A stretch of DNA of 64,000 bases from positions 1-64,000 of the forward strand of contig CAILYI010000195.1 of the NCBI GenBank assembly GCA_903838415.1, written 5' to 3'. Of the stretch, positions 35,087 through 44,176 are shown piece by piece (position 1 is the first letter of the stretch; every line of letters starts with the position of its first letter). The position numbers were made by a program, and so were the translations under genes. The notes below the pieces were generated by a model. That model saw nothing but the letters and a program-made list of their open reading frames with translations, was not told where the DNA came from and made no database searches. The stretch comes from an uncultured Anaerolineae bacterium. Lineage in GTDB: Bacteria; Chloroflexota; Anaerolineae; Anaerolineales; Villigracilaceae.

Positions 35087-35561
35087 GCTGCACCTCGATG
35101 ATCTCAAAATGACGGATATCCTGAATGTTCCCTTGCATCTCTGCCGCGGGTTTGAAGACCGCCCGCACGCGCATGCCAACCTTGATGCGGGTTTCATCGG
35201 TCTCGTTGATGATGTGCGAGAAGATGTTATCGGCGCCATCCAGCTGGATGTAGCCGTAGGTGTACGGAACCGGGCGCTCGAGGCCGGTGGCTGGATCAAT
35301 GAACGGGTAGTTGACAATCGTAAAGGCGATGATCGTGCCGGTCGGCGGGAGCGGCACCAGTTCGTCCAGTTCGCGGAAGCAGGGTCCGCACACACGCCGC
35401 GGCGGGATGCGCACCTTGCCGCACTGCGGACAGCGAATCCCGACGAAACGCTGGTTGGCGCGGATTTCCTGAAAGAACTTGCTGCCATAAATCCCAATTG
35501 ACCATTCGTAGGGCATGCCCACGTCAGGAGAAGTCATCGTCAAAAGTTCGGGGGCGCTCAT
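35076..35561 (-). CDS. DUF35 OB-fold protein with zinc ribbon (copy 1)
   Basis: A 161-residue partner protein of thiolase-like enzymes. The rubredoxin-like zinc ribbon CPQCGKVRIPPRRVCGPC is followed by an acyl-CoA-associated OB-fold (TGTIIAFTIVNYPF, YTYGYIQLDGADN). In archaeal acetoacetyl-CoA thiolase, BbsA and Ltp2/ChsH2 such domains bind the thiolase-fold subunit and channel the acyl chain. The start overlaps the stop of the upstream thiolase-like gene by ATGA. Confidence 0.88.
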   Translation of the reverse strand: MSAPELLTMTSPDVGMPYEWSIGIYGSKFFQEIRANQRFVGIRCPQCGKVRIPPRRVCGPCFRELDELVPLPPTGTIIAFTIVNYPFIDPATGLERPVPYTYGYIQLDGADNIFSHIINETDETRIKVGMRVRAVFKPAAEMQGNIQDIRHFEIIEVQHGE

Positions 35562-36721
35562 GCAGGTTTCTCCTTCCCCAAAATAACCACGTCCGACCAC
35601 CAGCAGCCGCCAAAGCCGGTCGCCAGCGCGGTTTTGACTTCCGGCACCTGGCGCGCGCCGCCTTTGCCCATCACCTGGATGGCGGCCTCGGCCACGCGCA
35701 GCAACGCCGTCGCGCCGATGCAGTTGGTGGACATCACTCCGCCCGACGGGTTGACAGGAATTTTCCCGCCCATGTCGGTGTGACCGTTCCAGATAAACTG
35801 CGGGCCCTGGCCGGGGCCGCAAAAGCCCAGGGATTCGATCCATTTCAGCCCGGCGTAGGAATAGGGCAGGTACAACTCGGCCACGTCGAAATCCTCGGCG
35901 GGATTCTTGATTCCGGCGGCGGCGTAGGCTTCCCGCGCGGCGCGCTCAAGCGACTCCAGCCCGGTGCGCTGGTCGACATCCCCGAACCAGGAGTGAGTGT
36001 GTCGCACGGCGGTGGCCTTGATCCAGGCCGGGCGCGGCGCGAGTTTTTCGGCCACGCCCTCGGCGGCGAAGACAACCGCCGCGGCGCCATCGGTGCGCGG
36101 GCAGATGTCGCCCAGTTTGATGGGATACGCCAGCATGGGCGAATCCAGGATCTCGTCCAGGGTGAGCGGGCGGCCGTGCATGTGGGCGTAGGGGTTGTTT
36201 TGGGCGTGGGTACGTTCGCGCAGCGCCACGCGGGCGGCGTCCCTTTGGGTGGCGCCGTATTTTTCCATGTAGGCGGAGGCCTCGGTCGCCAGGCTGGGGA
36301 TCGCCCCGGAGTACGAGTAGCGGTCCCAGATCGGGTCGGAGCACGTGACAATCGCGCCGGTGGTGTCGCTTTCCGAGTTCTTTTCCCAGCCGATCGCCAG
36401 CACTCTGTCAAACATGCCCGAAGCGACGTGATAATAGGCGGCGATGGCTACCGATGTGCCGGTGGTGCCGCCGGTAGTGACCTTCATGATCGGTTTCATC
36501 ACGCCGCCCGAGCCTTCCACGCTCCAGGTGTCGACCGAGTTGATCGCTTCAAAGTGATCCATGTTGCCGATCACGATGGCGTCAATGTCTCGCATGGTCA
36601 ACTCGCAATCGGCCAGGGCGCGCTGCACGGCTTCATGGATCATTTCACGGCCGTTGACGTCGCGTCGCTGGCTGCGGTGGTGCGTCTGGCCGGTTCCGAT
36701 GATTGCAACTCGTCTCGCCAT
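35558..36721 (-). CDS. thiolase-superfamily protein without the catalytic Cys, type A (copy 1)
   Basis: A 387-residue thiolase-fold protein. Where thiolases have VxxxCxSG this has VTTGGTTG (residues 81-88), with Gly in place of the nucleophilic Cys. The thiolase GHPxGxTG block is changed to TNCIGAT. PVNPSGG is kept. Claisen chemistry is therefore unlikely. Cys-less relatives with DUF35 partners, such as Ltp2, are retro-aldolases that cut 3-hydroxyacyl-CoA. The ATG overlaps the stop of the type B gene by one base (TAATG), so the two probably form a heteromer with the DUF35 protein. Confidence 0.85.
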   Translation of the reverse strand: MARRVAIIGTGQTHHRSQRRDVNGREMIHEAVQRALADCELTMRDIDAIVIGNMDHFEAINSVDTWSVEGSGGVMKPIMKVTTGGTTGTSVAIAAYYHVASGMFDRVLAIGWEKNSESDTTGAIVTCSDPIWDRYSYSGAIPSLATEASAYMEKYGATQRDAARVALRERTHAQNNPYAHMHGRPLTLDEILDSPMLAYPIKLGDICPRTDGAAAVVFAAEGVAEKLAPRPAWIKATAVRHTHSWFGDVDQRTGLESLERAAREAYAAAGIKNPAEDFDVAELYLPYSYAGLKWIESLGFCGPGQGPQFIWNGHTDMGGKIPVNPSGGVMSTNCIGATALLRVAEAAIQVMGKGGARQVPEVKTALATGFGGCWWSDVVILGKEKPA

Positions 36722-37860
36722 TATTCTGCTCCCAAAATCCAGACGCAGTGACTTTGCCCGCAGGGACCATGGCTGCCTTGCGCCAGCGCGGTTTTCACAT
36801 TGGGGATTTGATGCGCCCCGGCCTGGCCCCGGATCTGCAAACTGGCCTCGATTAAGCGGGCCAACCCGGCCACCAGCTGCGCATGCGCAGATAAAACCCC
36901 GCCGGATGGATTGACCGGCAAAGCGCCGCTCATGGCGGTGAGGCCGGATTCCGTTAATCGCCCACCCTGACCGGGGTCGCACAGCCCCAGGCCTTCCAGC
37001 CAGAGTGGCTCCATGTAGCTGAAGGCGTCATACACTTCCGCCACGTCAATCTCTTGGCGCGGGTTGACAATGCCCGCCATCTGGTAGGCCCGCTGCGCAG
37101 CGTCGCGCAGGGCTTTGGGGTTTGCCAAATCCCTGTCACCAAGAAAATATTCTTCGGCGCAGTGCGCCACGCCCTTGACCCAGACAGGTTTTGTCTTTGC
37201 CTTGCGCGCAATTTCTTCATTGCCAATGATGAGCGCCGCCGCGCCGTCGCTGACTGGGCTGCAATCCAGCAGCTTGAGCGGGTCGGCAACTTTGGGCGAG
37301 CGCAGCACGTCCTCCACGGAAATTTCCAGCGGCTGGTGTGCCAGGGGATTGTGACGGGCGTTGCCGTGATTCTTGACCGCCACCTGCGCGCATTGCTCCT
37401 CGGTGACGCCGTAGCGCGTCAGATACGCATTGGCCTGCAGCGCGGCGGCGCTGGTGGCGTCCAGTCCGAGCGGGCGGTGGTAGATCGGGTCGAACATGGC
37501 ATTGGAGATGAACTGCGGGTTGCCTTCGCAGCCCTTCGAGTGCGCCACGACCAGCGTGCTGCGAAATCCGCCCAGCACGCGCATGGCCCCATAAAATGCC
37601 CCGAAGGTGCCGTCGCCTTCCACGGTTGAGATGTTCTTGTCGTGCGCCCCGGCCGCCTCGCCGACTGCCATGCTGGAAATTGTGCGCCCATCCAGAAAAT
37701 CGTTCGAGACGGTGATGATATTGTCAATATCCGCCAGGGTCAGACCGGCATCCTCCAGCGCGGCAGTAGTTACGTCGAACACCATGTCGTAGAAGGTTTG
37801 ATCCGTCTTTCGGCTCTCGTATCTTGTTTGGGCTGCGCCAACGATGGCTATTTTTTCCAT
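36721..37860 (-). CDS. thiolase-superfamily protein without the catalytic Cys, type B (copy 1)
   Basis: A 379-residue thiolase-fold protein, similar in length but distinct from its type A neighbour. The nucleophile region reads VEGDGTFG (80-87), again without Cys. The histidine block is lost (LSAHAQLVAGL). A conserved FSYMEPLWLEGLGLCDPGQG region follows the position of the usual HDAF motif. It is translationally coupled to the type A gene. The product is probably one subunit of an aldolase-like or acyl-carrier complex, not a true thiolase. Confidence 0.83.
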   Translation of the reverse strand: MEKIAIVGAAQTRYESRKTDQTFYDMVFDVTTAALEDAGLTLADIDNIITVSNDFLDGRTISSMAVGEAAGAHDKNISTVEGDGTFGAFYGAMRVLGGFRSTLVVAHSKGCEGNPQFISNAMFDPIYHRPLGLDATSAAALQANAYLTRYGVTEEQCAQVAVKNHGNARHNPLAHQPLEISVEDVLRSPKVADPLKLLDCSPVSDGAAALIIGNEEIARKAKTKPVWVKGVAHCAEEYFLGDRDLANPKALRDAAQRAYQMAGIVNPRQEIDVAEVYDAFSYMEPLWLEGLGLCDPGQGGRLTESGLTAMSGALPVNPSGGVLSAHAQLVAGLARLIEASLQIRGQAGAHQIPNVKTALAQGSHGPCGQSHCVWILGAE

Positions 37861-37933
37861 AAACTATTCCTAAACCTGTCTAAACACAAAGATGTTCTTC
37901 GTGGTTAATGGGTTTGCCTTTCAAGTCAGGATT

Positions 37934-38398
37934 TCAAACAATTTCAAACCCATCAATATCCAAAATCCGCCCACTGCGTTCAATACCAAATTTAGCCCGC
38001 ACGCGAACACCATTTTTCAACCGATCGAGTCCATCCTTGATGATGTGGACGAAACCTACATCCGCGCCAGCCAGTTGGATGATGGCATACGCAAACGGCG
38101 GCGCGACGGGCTGCAACGGGTAGGCATAGCGGACCACGGTGAACGCCGTAACCGTGCCTTCGTTGCCAAGTTCCAGCCAATTCTCCGTGCTGATTTCGGT
38201 AAAGCACGTCGCGCAGTTTTTGCGCGGAGGCACATAGACCTTGCCGCATCCTGAACAGCGGTTCGCCAGGATTTTCTGCTCGTCGCGCAGCGCCACTAAA
38301 AAGCGGCTGCCCGTCTCGCCCACCGACCAGGTATAGGGCATTTTGATCTGCCCCTTGAGCGTCAGCGCTTCGGTTTCATTTCTCCAATCTGTCATCAT
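37934..38398 (-). CDS. DUF35 OB-fold protein with zinc ribbon (copy 2)
   Basis: A 154-residue protein with zinc ribbon CSGCGKVYVPPRKNCATC and OB-fold (GTVTAFTVVRYAY, FAYAIIQLAGADVG). The ATG at 38398 overlaps the stop of the upstream thiolase gene (TGATG), with GGTGA upstream as ribosome site. The type B thiolase-like gene follows 73 nt later, so it may serve either partner. Confidence 0.85.
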   Translation of the reverse strand: MMTDWRNETEALTLKGQIKMPYTWSVGETGSRFLVALRDEQKILANRCSGCGKVYVPPRKNCATCFTEISTENWLELGNEGTVTAFTVVRYAYPLQPVAPPFAYAIIQLAGADVGFVHIIKDGLDRLKNGVRVRAKFGIERSGRILDIDGFEIV

Positions 38399-39621
38399 CA
38401 CACTTTCACCATAATCGCTTCGCCCTGCGAGAGACCGCCGCAAATAGCGGCCACGCCGGTGCCGCCGCCGCGACGCATCAACTCGTACATCAGGGTCATG
38501 GTGATGCGCGCGCCGCTCGCGCCGACCGGATGCCCGATGGCGATCGCGCCGCCGTTGACGTTGGTTTTGGCCTGCAAAGCGCGGAATTTTTCCGGGTCGT
38601 TTTCAGCCAGCAGCTTGAGCGAGACCAGGGTCACAGCGGCGAAGGCCTCGTTGATTTCGATCAAGTCCACGTCGGCGAGTGTGCACTGATTCTTTTCCAG
38701 CAGAGTCTGGATAGTGCGGGCCGGGATTTCCGCCATGTATTTGGGTACCCCGGCGGCGGCCTGGCAGGCCTCGATCGTGGCGAGAGGCTTCAGGCCCAGG
38801 CTTTCGGCCCGGTCGCGCCGCATGATGACCATCGCCGACGCGCCGGAATTCAGGCCGGGCGCGTTGCCAGCCGTCACGGTGGGACTGCCGTAAATCGGTT
38901 TGAGTTTCGCCATTTTCTCCAGTGAGAGATTTTCCCGCGGCGGTTCGTCTTTTTCCAGCAAGAGCGGCTCGCCTTTGCGTTGGGGAATCTCGACCTTCAT
39001 CAACTCCTCGCCGATTTTGAATTTCCCCGCCTGATAAGCCTCGAACCAGCGCGCGTGACTGTTCAGTGCCCACGCATCCTGCATTTCGCGCGAGATGCCG
39101 TGCTCCACCGCCACTTCGCCGGATTCGGTGGCTACGGGCGCAAACCCTTTGCGCCCGTAGCCCAATTCAAACAGGATATCTTCCAGTTCGATGTGTCCTA
39201 GGCGGTTGCCCCAGCGGACTTTTTCGGCGCTGGCGATGAGCGGAGTGTTGCCCATGCTTTCCGCACCCGCCGCGATGACCACGTCCGCGTCACCGGCTTT
39301 GATGGCGCGGAAGCCCTGCCGCAGGGCGGTCATCGACGAGCAGCAGGCGCGGTCAATCGTCAGGGAGATGGTCTCGGGCGGGAAGCCCGCCAGCAGCGTG
39401 ATCTGTCGCGCCGGGACGTTGGTGTAGAGGGCGTATTCGGCCGGGATGCAGGTGCCGTAATAGACTTCGTCCACCGCCGCGGGGTCCAGGTTGATGCGGC
39501 GGACAACTTCCTTCAGCGCCAGCACGCCCAGGTCAATACTGGATGTGGTTTTGAGCGCCCCGTCAAAATTGCCAAACGGCGTGCGCACCGCGCTGACGAT
39601 GACAACATCGTTACTGTCCAT
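38398..39621 (-). CDS. acetyl-CoA acyltransferase (thiolase), catalytically complete
   Basis: A 407-residue thiolase. Nucleophilic Cys93 is in IDRACCSSM. NEAFAAV, GHPVGASGARI and the second Cys in CGGLSQGEA are all present. It would cleave 3-ketoacyl-CoA, or condense two acyl-CoAs. It is the first clearly active thiolase in the cluster, follows the acyl-CoA synthetase gene by 2 nt and is coupled to a DUF35 gene. Confidence 0.92.
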   Translation of the reverse strand: MDSNDVVIVSAVRTPFGNFDGALKTTSSIDLGVLALKEVVRRINLDPAAVDEVYYGTCIPAEYALYTNVPARQITLLAGFPPETISLTIDRACCSSMTALRQGFRAIKAGDADVVIAAGAESMGNTPLIASAEKVRWGNRLGHIELEDILFELGYGRKGFAPVATESGEVAVEHGISREMQDAWALNSHARWFEAYQAGKFKIGEELMKVEIPQRKGEPLLLEKDEPPRENLSLEKMAKLKPIYGSPTVTAGNAPGLNSGASAMVIMRRDRAESLGLKPLATIEACQAAAGVPKYMAEIPARTIQTLLEKNQCTLADVDLIEINEAFAAVTLVSLKLLAENDPEKFRALQAKTNVNGGAIAIGHPVGASGARITMTLMYELMRRGGGTGVAAICGGLSQGEAIMVKV

Positions 39622-39623
39622 GC

Positions 39624-41471
39624 TTACTCCTGATAGAGCGCATCTACCTGCGCTCCATATTTTTTGTAGATTTCCTTGCGTTTGACTTTCACGGTCGGAG
39701 TCAATTCCCCGGCTTCGATGGAAAAATCATGATCGAGAATGATGAATTTTTTGATGGTTTCGTAACTCGCCAGTTCCTGATTTTTCAGCCTGACGATGTC
39801 TTCAACTTCCGCCCGGATCTGGGACTCAGCTGCCAGTTCCTGATAGCTGCCCGCCAGCCCAAGCTTTTCCGCCCGCGCTTTGAGTTCATCCTCGTCGAGC
39901 GTGATGATCGCCGTCAGGTATTTTTTGCGGTCCCCGTAGACCACCACCTGGCTGATGAGCGGATCTTCCTTCAGCAGGCCTTCAATGTGAATCGGCGCCA
40001 CGTTCTTGCCACCGGCCGTGATCAGAATATCCTTCATACGGTCGGTAATGGTGATGTAGCCATCCTCGTCAAGCCGGGCCACGTCGCCCGAATGCAGCCA
40101 GCTATCGCGGATGGCCTCGGCGGTTTCCTCGGGCTTGTTGTGATAGCGCAGCATTACGTTCGGCCCCTTGACCAGAATCTCGCCTTCGGGCGAGAGATCA
40201 AACTGGCATGGTTCGCCGGGCCAGTCGTAATTCGGCCAGGGCTGTCCGACTGTTCCAATGCGGGTGTGACCGGGGATATTGGTTGTCGCGCCGCCCGCCT
40301 CGGTCATACCGTATAGTTCATAGACCGGCAGACCCAACTTCCAGAAAAATTCATTGATTTCCTTCGAGAGCGGCGCACCGCCAGTCACCATAAATTGCAG
40401 GTGTCCGCCAAAGACCAGTTTTTTGAGATGCTCGAAGTTGTTCTCTTCCAGATCGTGCAGTTGACGGCGGTCGTTCTCGCTGACGGCTTGTCCGGCGATG
40501 TCGCCCGCCACCCGCACTCTGCCGCCAATTTCCAGCGCCTTGTGCATGCCATCTTCGGTCAGGTGCGCCAGGATATCGGACTTGCTCCAGATGGTGGAGT
40601 AGACTTTTTCGAGCAGGCGCGGCACAACGCGGATGAAGGTCGGTTTGACGAAGCCAAAATCCTTGGAGACTTTATCCAGGCTGCGCGCAAAAGCGACGGT
40701 CACATCGCCGCGGTAGATATCCAGCAGCGCACCGGCGAACTGCTCGAAGATGTGCGCCATCGGCAGGAAGGCCAGGTCAATCGATCCCGGCTCAATCGGC
40801 AGCCACTTGGCGCCGGTGTAAATAGTGTAGGTCATTGCCAGGTGGTTGTGAACCGCGCCTTTGGGGATGCCGGTTGTGCCGGAAGTGTAGATGTACGAGG
40901 CGATGTCGCTCAACTGACCGGCGGCGACGGCGTCTTCAAAAGCGGCGGTTACCTGGCTGTTTTGGGCTGCGCCGAGCGCGATCAGGTCATCGAACGACAT
41001 GCAGAGCGGGTCCTCCCCCGGCTCGCAGCCTATCGTGATGATCTTTTCCAACTGCGGACTGCTTTCCTTGCGTTTCAGGAACGCGTTGCGCTGCCAGGTT
41101 TCTTCCACAAATACGAACCGGGAGTTGAGATCATTCAGGATGTAATGCGCCTGTGATGCTACGTTGTTGGGATAGATGCTGCCGGTGGCTGCGCCAATGG
41201 AAAGCAGGCCCAGGTCTGCCAGGGCCCATTCCATGCGGGTCGCGGACATGATCGAGATGGGTTCCCCTTTTTTGGCGCCCAGCGCCAACAGTCCCTGGCC
41301 GATGTTTTTAACCAGTTCCCCGGCGCGGTTCCAGCTCATCGTGCGGAATTTCCCTTTGCGGGTAAAGGGCGGAAAATCCCCTTGTTCGTGATAGATGAAC
41401 AGCGGTTTGTCGCCTTTTTGCTCCACGCGTTCCCAAAAGATCTGCGTGATGGTTTTCTCCGTATCCTTCAT
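39624..41471 (-). CDS. AMP-forming long-chain acyl-CoA synthetase (FadD15-like)
   Basis: A 615-residue adenylate-forming enzyme that activates a carboxylic acid to its CoA ester. The P-loop is YIYTSGTTGIPKGAV. The adenine block is YGMTEAGGATTNIPG, the hinge region is ITDRMKDILITAGGKNVAP, and the adenylation Lys is in LTPTVKVKR. Size and the FDDLIAL insert fit the long-chain group. It would activate acids formed by the AOR and alcohol dehydrogenase or taken up from outside. Confidence 0.92.
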   Translation of the reverse strand: MKDTEKTITQIFWERVEQKGDKPLFIYHEQGDFPPFTRKGKFRTMSWNRAGELVKNIGQGLLALGAKKGEPISIMSATRMEWALADLGLLSIGAATGSIYPNNVASQAHYILNDLNSRFVFVEETWQRNAFLKRKESSPQLEKIITIGCEPGEDPLCMSFDDLIALGAAQNSQVTAAFEDAVAAGQLSDIASYIYTSGTTGIPKGAVHNHLAMTYTIYTGAKWLPIEPGSIDLAFLPMAHIFEQFAGALLDIYRGDVTVAFARSLDKVSKDFGFVKPTFIRVVPRLLEKVYSTIWSKSDILAHLTEDGMHKALEIGGRVRVAGDIAGQAVSENDRRQLHDLEENNFEHLKKLVFGGHLQFMVTGGAPLSKEINEFFWKLGLPVYELYGMTEAGGATTNIPGHTRIGTVGQPWPNYDWPGEPCQFDLSPEGEILVKGPNVMLRYHNKPEETAEAIRDSWLHSGDVARLDEDGYITITDRMKDILITAGGKNVAPIHIEGLLKEDPLISQVVVYGDRKKYLTAIITLDEDELKARAEKLGLAGSYQELAAESQIRAEVEDIVRLKNQELASYETIKKFIILDHDFSIEAGELTPTVKVKRKEIYKKYGAQVDALYQE

Positions 41472-41540
41472 AGGCTCTCCTCGCCCGCGCCACCCGGGCG
41501 GAGGACGCAGTCAACGCCTCCGCCCGGATTATTTGATCGT

Positions 41541-42008
41541 TCAGGCAGTTTTGTTGCCATCCGCATCGGTGGCGGTGAAGTTGTAGTCGCATTCGACCAG
41601 GGCGTTGGTGTTGTTCCAAGAGGTGATGCCCTGCATCATCTTGAATACCAGCACCTTCTTGCCTTCGAGCTTGTAATCGGGCGAAGAAAGCGCTTTTAAC
41701 GGGCTGATTTCGCCGCGATTGAGCGCCGCCATCATGTTGAACGGGCTGGAGAAGCGGCCGATGCCATCGGCGGGCAGAGCCATTTCGCGCAATTCTTTCC
41801 AGGGCGTGGGGTGGGCTTCGAACTCGATGCTGGTGCAGGAGCCGTCCTGAAAGGTCCAGATGCCCGAGCGGTCTTTGCCATCCGGCCCGTCAAACAGGCG
41901 GAAGAACCATTTCCCGTTCAGTTGGCGGGCTTTTTTGAGATGATCTTGCGAGGTGTTCATTTTGTCCTTGCAGGCTTCCATCCAGGCCTTGCTGTAGTAC
42001 GTAATCAT
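41541..42008 (-). CDS. small SCP2-like lipid/acyl-CoA-binding protein
   Basis: A 155-residue soluble protein with no signal peptide. The C-terminal half (NRGEISPLKALSSPDYKLEG followed by KKVLVFKMM) matches the pattern of SCP2 sterol-carrier domains, where a short strand-helix-strand forms the lipid tunnel. The first 90 residues are rich in Trp, Phe and Lys and also fit a binding role. It lies between the acyl-CoA synthetase and MoaD-like genes. The SCP2 call rests on pattern only. Confidence 0.55.
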   Translation of the reverse strand: MITYYSKAWMEACKDKMNTSQDHLKKARQLNGKWFFRLFDGPDGKDRSGIWTFQDGSCTSIEFEAHPTPWKELREMALPADGIGRFSSPFNMMAALNRGEISPLKALSSPDYKLEGKKVLVFKMMQGITSWNNTNALVECDYNFTATDADGNKTA

Positions 42009-42047
42009 AGCTCTCTCCTTTGGTGGGTGAATCAGGGTTGATACGAA

Positions 42048-42290
42048 TTAACCGCCCGCCGCCAGTGGAAGTATTCTGACGTTGTCGCCAGCCTCCAATA
42101 CGGTTTCCAGCGTGACCAGCTGGCGGTTGATGACCAAAATATGGGCGCGTTCATAGGCGATGCCGTAATAATCTAACAGGTCGGCGACTTTCGAGCCGGG
42201 CGCAAGCTCGACCTGCTCCATGCGGGCCGAGGGCGTGGTCTTGTAGGCGTTGCGCAGCAGGCCGGATAATCTGACCGTGACCGTAATCAT
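42048..42290 (-). CDS. MoaD/ThiS-like ubiquitin-fold sulfur carrier
   Basis: An 80-residue protein ending in the required Gly-Gly (ILPLAAGG). VKLSGLLR-like start, an acidic middle and VLEAGDNVRILP are typical of MoaD-like proteins found beside AOR genes. It probably delivers sulfur for the pterin dithiolene of the tungsten cofactor. The start overlaps the AOR stop by ATGA. Confidence 0.85.
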   Translation of the reverse strand: MITVTVRLSGLLRNAYKTTPSARMEQVELAPGSKVADLLDYYGIAYERAHILVINRQLVTLETVLEAGDNVRILPLAAGG

Positions 42291-44176
42291 GCCAGGCCCA
42301 GTTCCTTGAGCTTTTCGGGGGTGGGAATGCCGTCCGCGCTCCAGCCGCGCAGGGCGTAGTATTCATCCAGCATGAGTTGCAGTGGTACCACATTGCCTTC
42401 ACCGTGACCCTCCGGGTGGGGCTCCTCCGTCAGGCGCGGCGGCAGGTAATCGTCTTTGCGCGAAAATCCCAGCCGGGCGTTGAACATGCGCTCCAGGTTG
42501 AAGACGCGCTCGCCCATGCGGTAGGTTTCCTCGAGCGTGTATTTTTCTCCGATCACGGCGTTGTAGAAATCGGTGAAGACTTCCAGCCCGTTTTCGAGGA
42601 ACATGTAGGGGAATACACACAGCCCCAGGGATTCGATGAAGGCGGTCTCATCCTGATTTTTCTTGACTAGCGCGGGTTTGCCTTCGGGTGTGAGCGGATC
42701 CATCGGTTCTGGGATGCCGTTGATCTCACGCTGGATGGTGTTTCCGGTGGTATGGTTGCCGCCTTCCGGCGAGGTGGCGAACAGCAATCCCTGCCCGACC
42801 ATGGCGCGCGGATGGTAGGCGGAGAAGCCCTGGCCCTTGGAGCCCATGAAAACCTGCGGCGCGCCGTATTTTTCTGCCAGATAGCGGCCGCCGCGGCCTG
42901 CCTCCTGGCCGAATCCATCTCCGTGGGCGATCATTTCGAGCAGGCGGATGCTGGCGTCAGCGTCGCGCCACTCCAGCGGGAAGCCAATTTCCTTTTCGGT
43001 GATGAGTCCCATCTCGTACAGCTCCATCAACGCGCTGAGAGTCACGCCCGCGTCGATGGTGTCCATGCCCATCTCGTTGCAGATGTAGTTCATCTTGGTG
43101 ACGGCGTCGATGTCATTGATAAGCAGGTTCGAGCCGAAGGAGTAAAGCGACTCGTATTCCGGCCCGTCGCCGTGCCCCTGGTATTTCGAGTCGGCGGGCA
43201 GGCGCGTGTTGCGGGCGCAGTTCAGGGCGCAGGCCACGCAGCCCTTTTTGCGGATGATGGTGCGGTCGTACATGGCCGCTCCGCTGATCAAGTCACCGTC
43301 TTCAAAAAAACCGGCCCTGAAATTTTGGGTGGGCATGGCGTTGACCGCGCCGAGCACATCCACAAAGAGCGGAGTGCCAAATTCTTCAAAGACGAGGCCC
43401 AAATCCATCGTTTTGATATGATCCGCGATGACATTGGAGCGCAGAATTTCCTCCGGCTCGGCAATCTTGATGCCCTGCGTGCCACGCATGACGATGGCCT
43501 TGAGATTCTTGGAGCCCATCACCGCGCCGACTCCCGAGCGCGCCGCCAGGCGGTGCCCGTCATTGGCAATCCCGGCAAAGCGGACAAGGTTTTCTCCCGC
43601 TGGGCCGATGCAGCTCGTCTTGGTTTCCGAACGCTGCCGCGGGTTGACGGTCTGCTTGAGGGCGTGATCGGTTTCGACGCAGCTCAATCCCCAGTAGGGG
43701 GTGGCATCCTTCAGCTGGACTTTATCGTCGTTGATTGACAGGTAGACTGGCGAGGCGGCTTTTCCGGTGAAAATGATGGCGTCGTACCCGGCGGTTTTGA
43801 ATGCGCCCGGGAAGTAGCCACCGGCATTCGATGAGCAGATCGTACCCGTCAGCGGGCTCTTGGTGACGACGGTGTTGCGTCCCGAACTGAGCCCGAGCGT
43901 CATGGAGAGCGGGCCGTTGATGAAGATCAGTATATTCTCCGGGCTGAGCGGGTCGCAGTGGATGTCCAGCTCGTCGTAGAGAATTTTTGTCCCCAATCCG
44001 CGTGCACCAATGTACATGTGCGCCAGTTCCGGGTCAAGCGCTTCGCGTTTGATCTCGCCGGTGGTGAGATTGACGCGCAGGATGGTGCCCATCCAACCGT
44101 ACACTCCTGGATTTTTCGAAGGAGCTTGCCCTGGACTTGTGGAATGAGCCTGCCCTGAGCTTGTCGAAGGGTTCAT
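42287..44176 (-). CDS. tungsten-containing aldehyde ferredoxin oxidoreductase
   Basis: A 629-residue AOR-family enzyme oxidising aldehydes to acids with ferredoxin, or the reverse. The body starts GWMGTILRVNLTTGEIK, followed by pterin-binding blocks such as ARSGVGAVMGSKNLKAI. Cluster cysteines are Cys313, Cys316 and Cys320 in GCVACALNC, with a fourth in SLGLCVFPYMF. The start overlaps the ferredoxin-gene stop by ATGA. The first 22 residues (STSSGQAHSTSPGQ...) are encoded by a tandem intergenic-type repeat and are absent from the usual family start. ATG at 44092 (residue 29) is an alternative start. Confidence 0.92.
   Translation of the reverse strand: MNPSTSSGQAHSTSPGQAPSKNPGVYGWMGTILRVNLTTGEIKREALDPELAHMYIGARGLGTKILYDELDIHCDPLSPENILIFINGPLSMTLGLSSGRNTVVTKSPLTGTICSSNAGGYFPGAFKTAGYDAIIFTGKAASPVYLSINDDKVQLKDATPYWGLSCVETDHALKQTVNPRQRSETKTSCIGPAGENLVRFAGIANDGHRLAARSGVGAVMGSKNLKAIVMRGTQGIKIAEPEEILRSNVIADHIKTMDLGLVFEEFGTPLFVDVLGAVNAMPTQNFRAGFFEDGDLISGAAMYDRTIIRKKGCVACALNCARNTRLPADSKYQGHGDGPEYESLYSFGSNLLINDIDAVTKMNYICNEMGMDTIDAGVTLSALMELYEMGLITEKEIGFPLEWRDADASIRLLEMIAHGDGFGQEAGRGGRYLAEKYGAPQVFMGSKGQGFSAYHPRAMVGQGLLFATSPEGGNHTTGNTIQREINGIPEPMDPLTPEGKPALVKKNQDETAFIESLGLCVFPYMFLENGLEVFTDFYNAVIGEKYTLEETYRMGERVFNLERMFNARLGFSRKDDYLPPRLTEEPHPEGHGEGNVVPLQLMLDEYYALRGWSADGIPTPEKLKELGLA
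44122..44169. repeat. two tandem degenerate 24-bp repeats at the AOR 5-prime end
   Basis: Units 44122-44145 and 44146-44169 differ at a few positions. Read on the minus strand they contain the CTTCGACAAGCTCAGG-type motif known as a common intergenic repeat in several bacterial groups. Here they are in frame just inside the AOR start and encode STSSGQA/STSPGQA. Confidence 0.75.
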
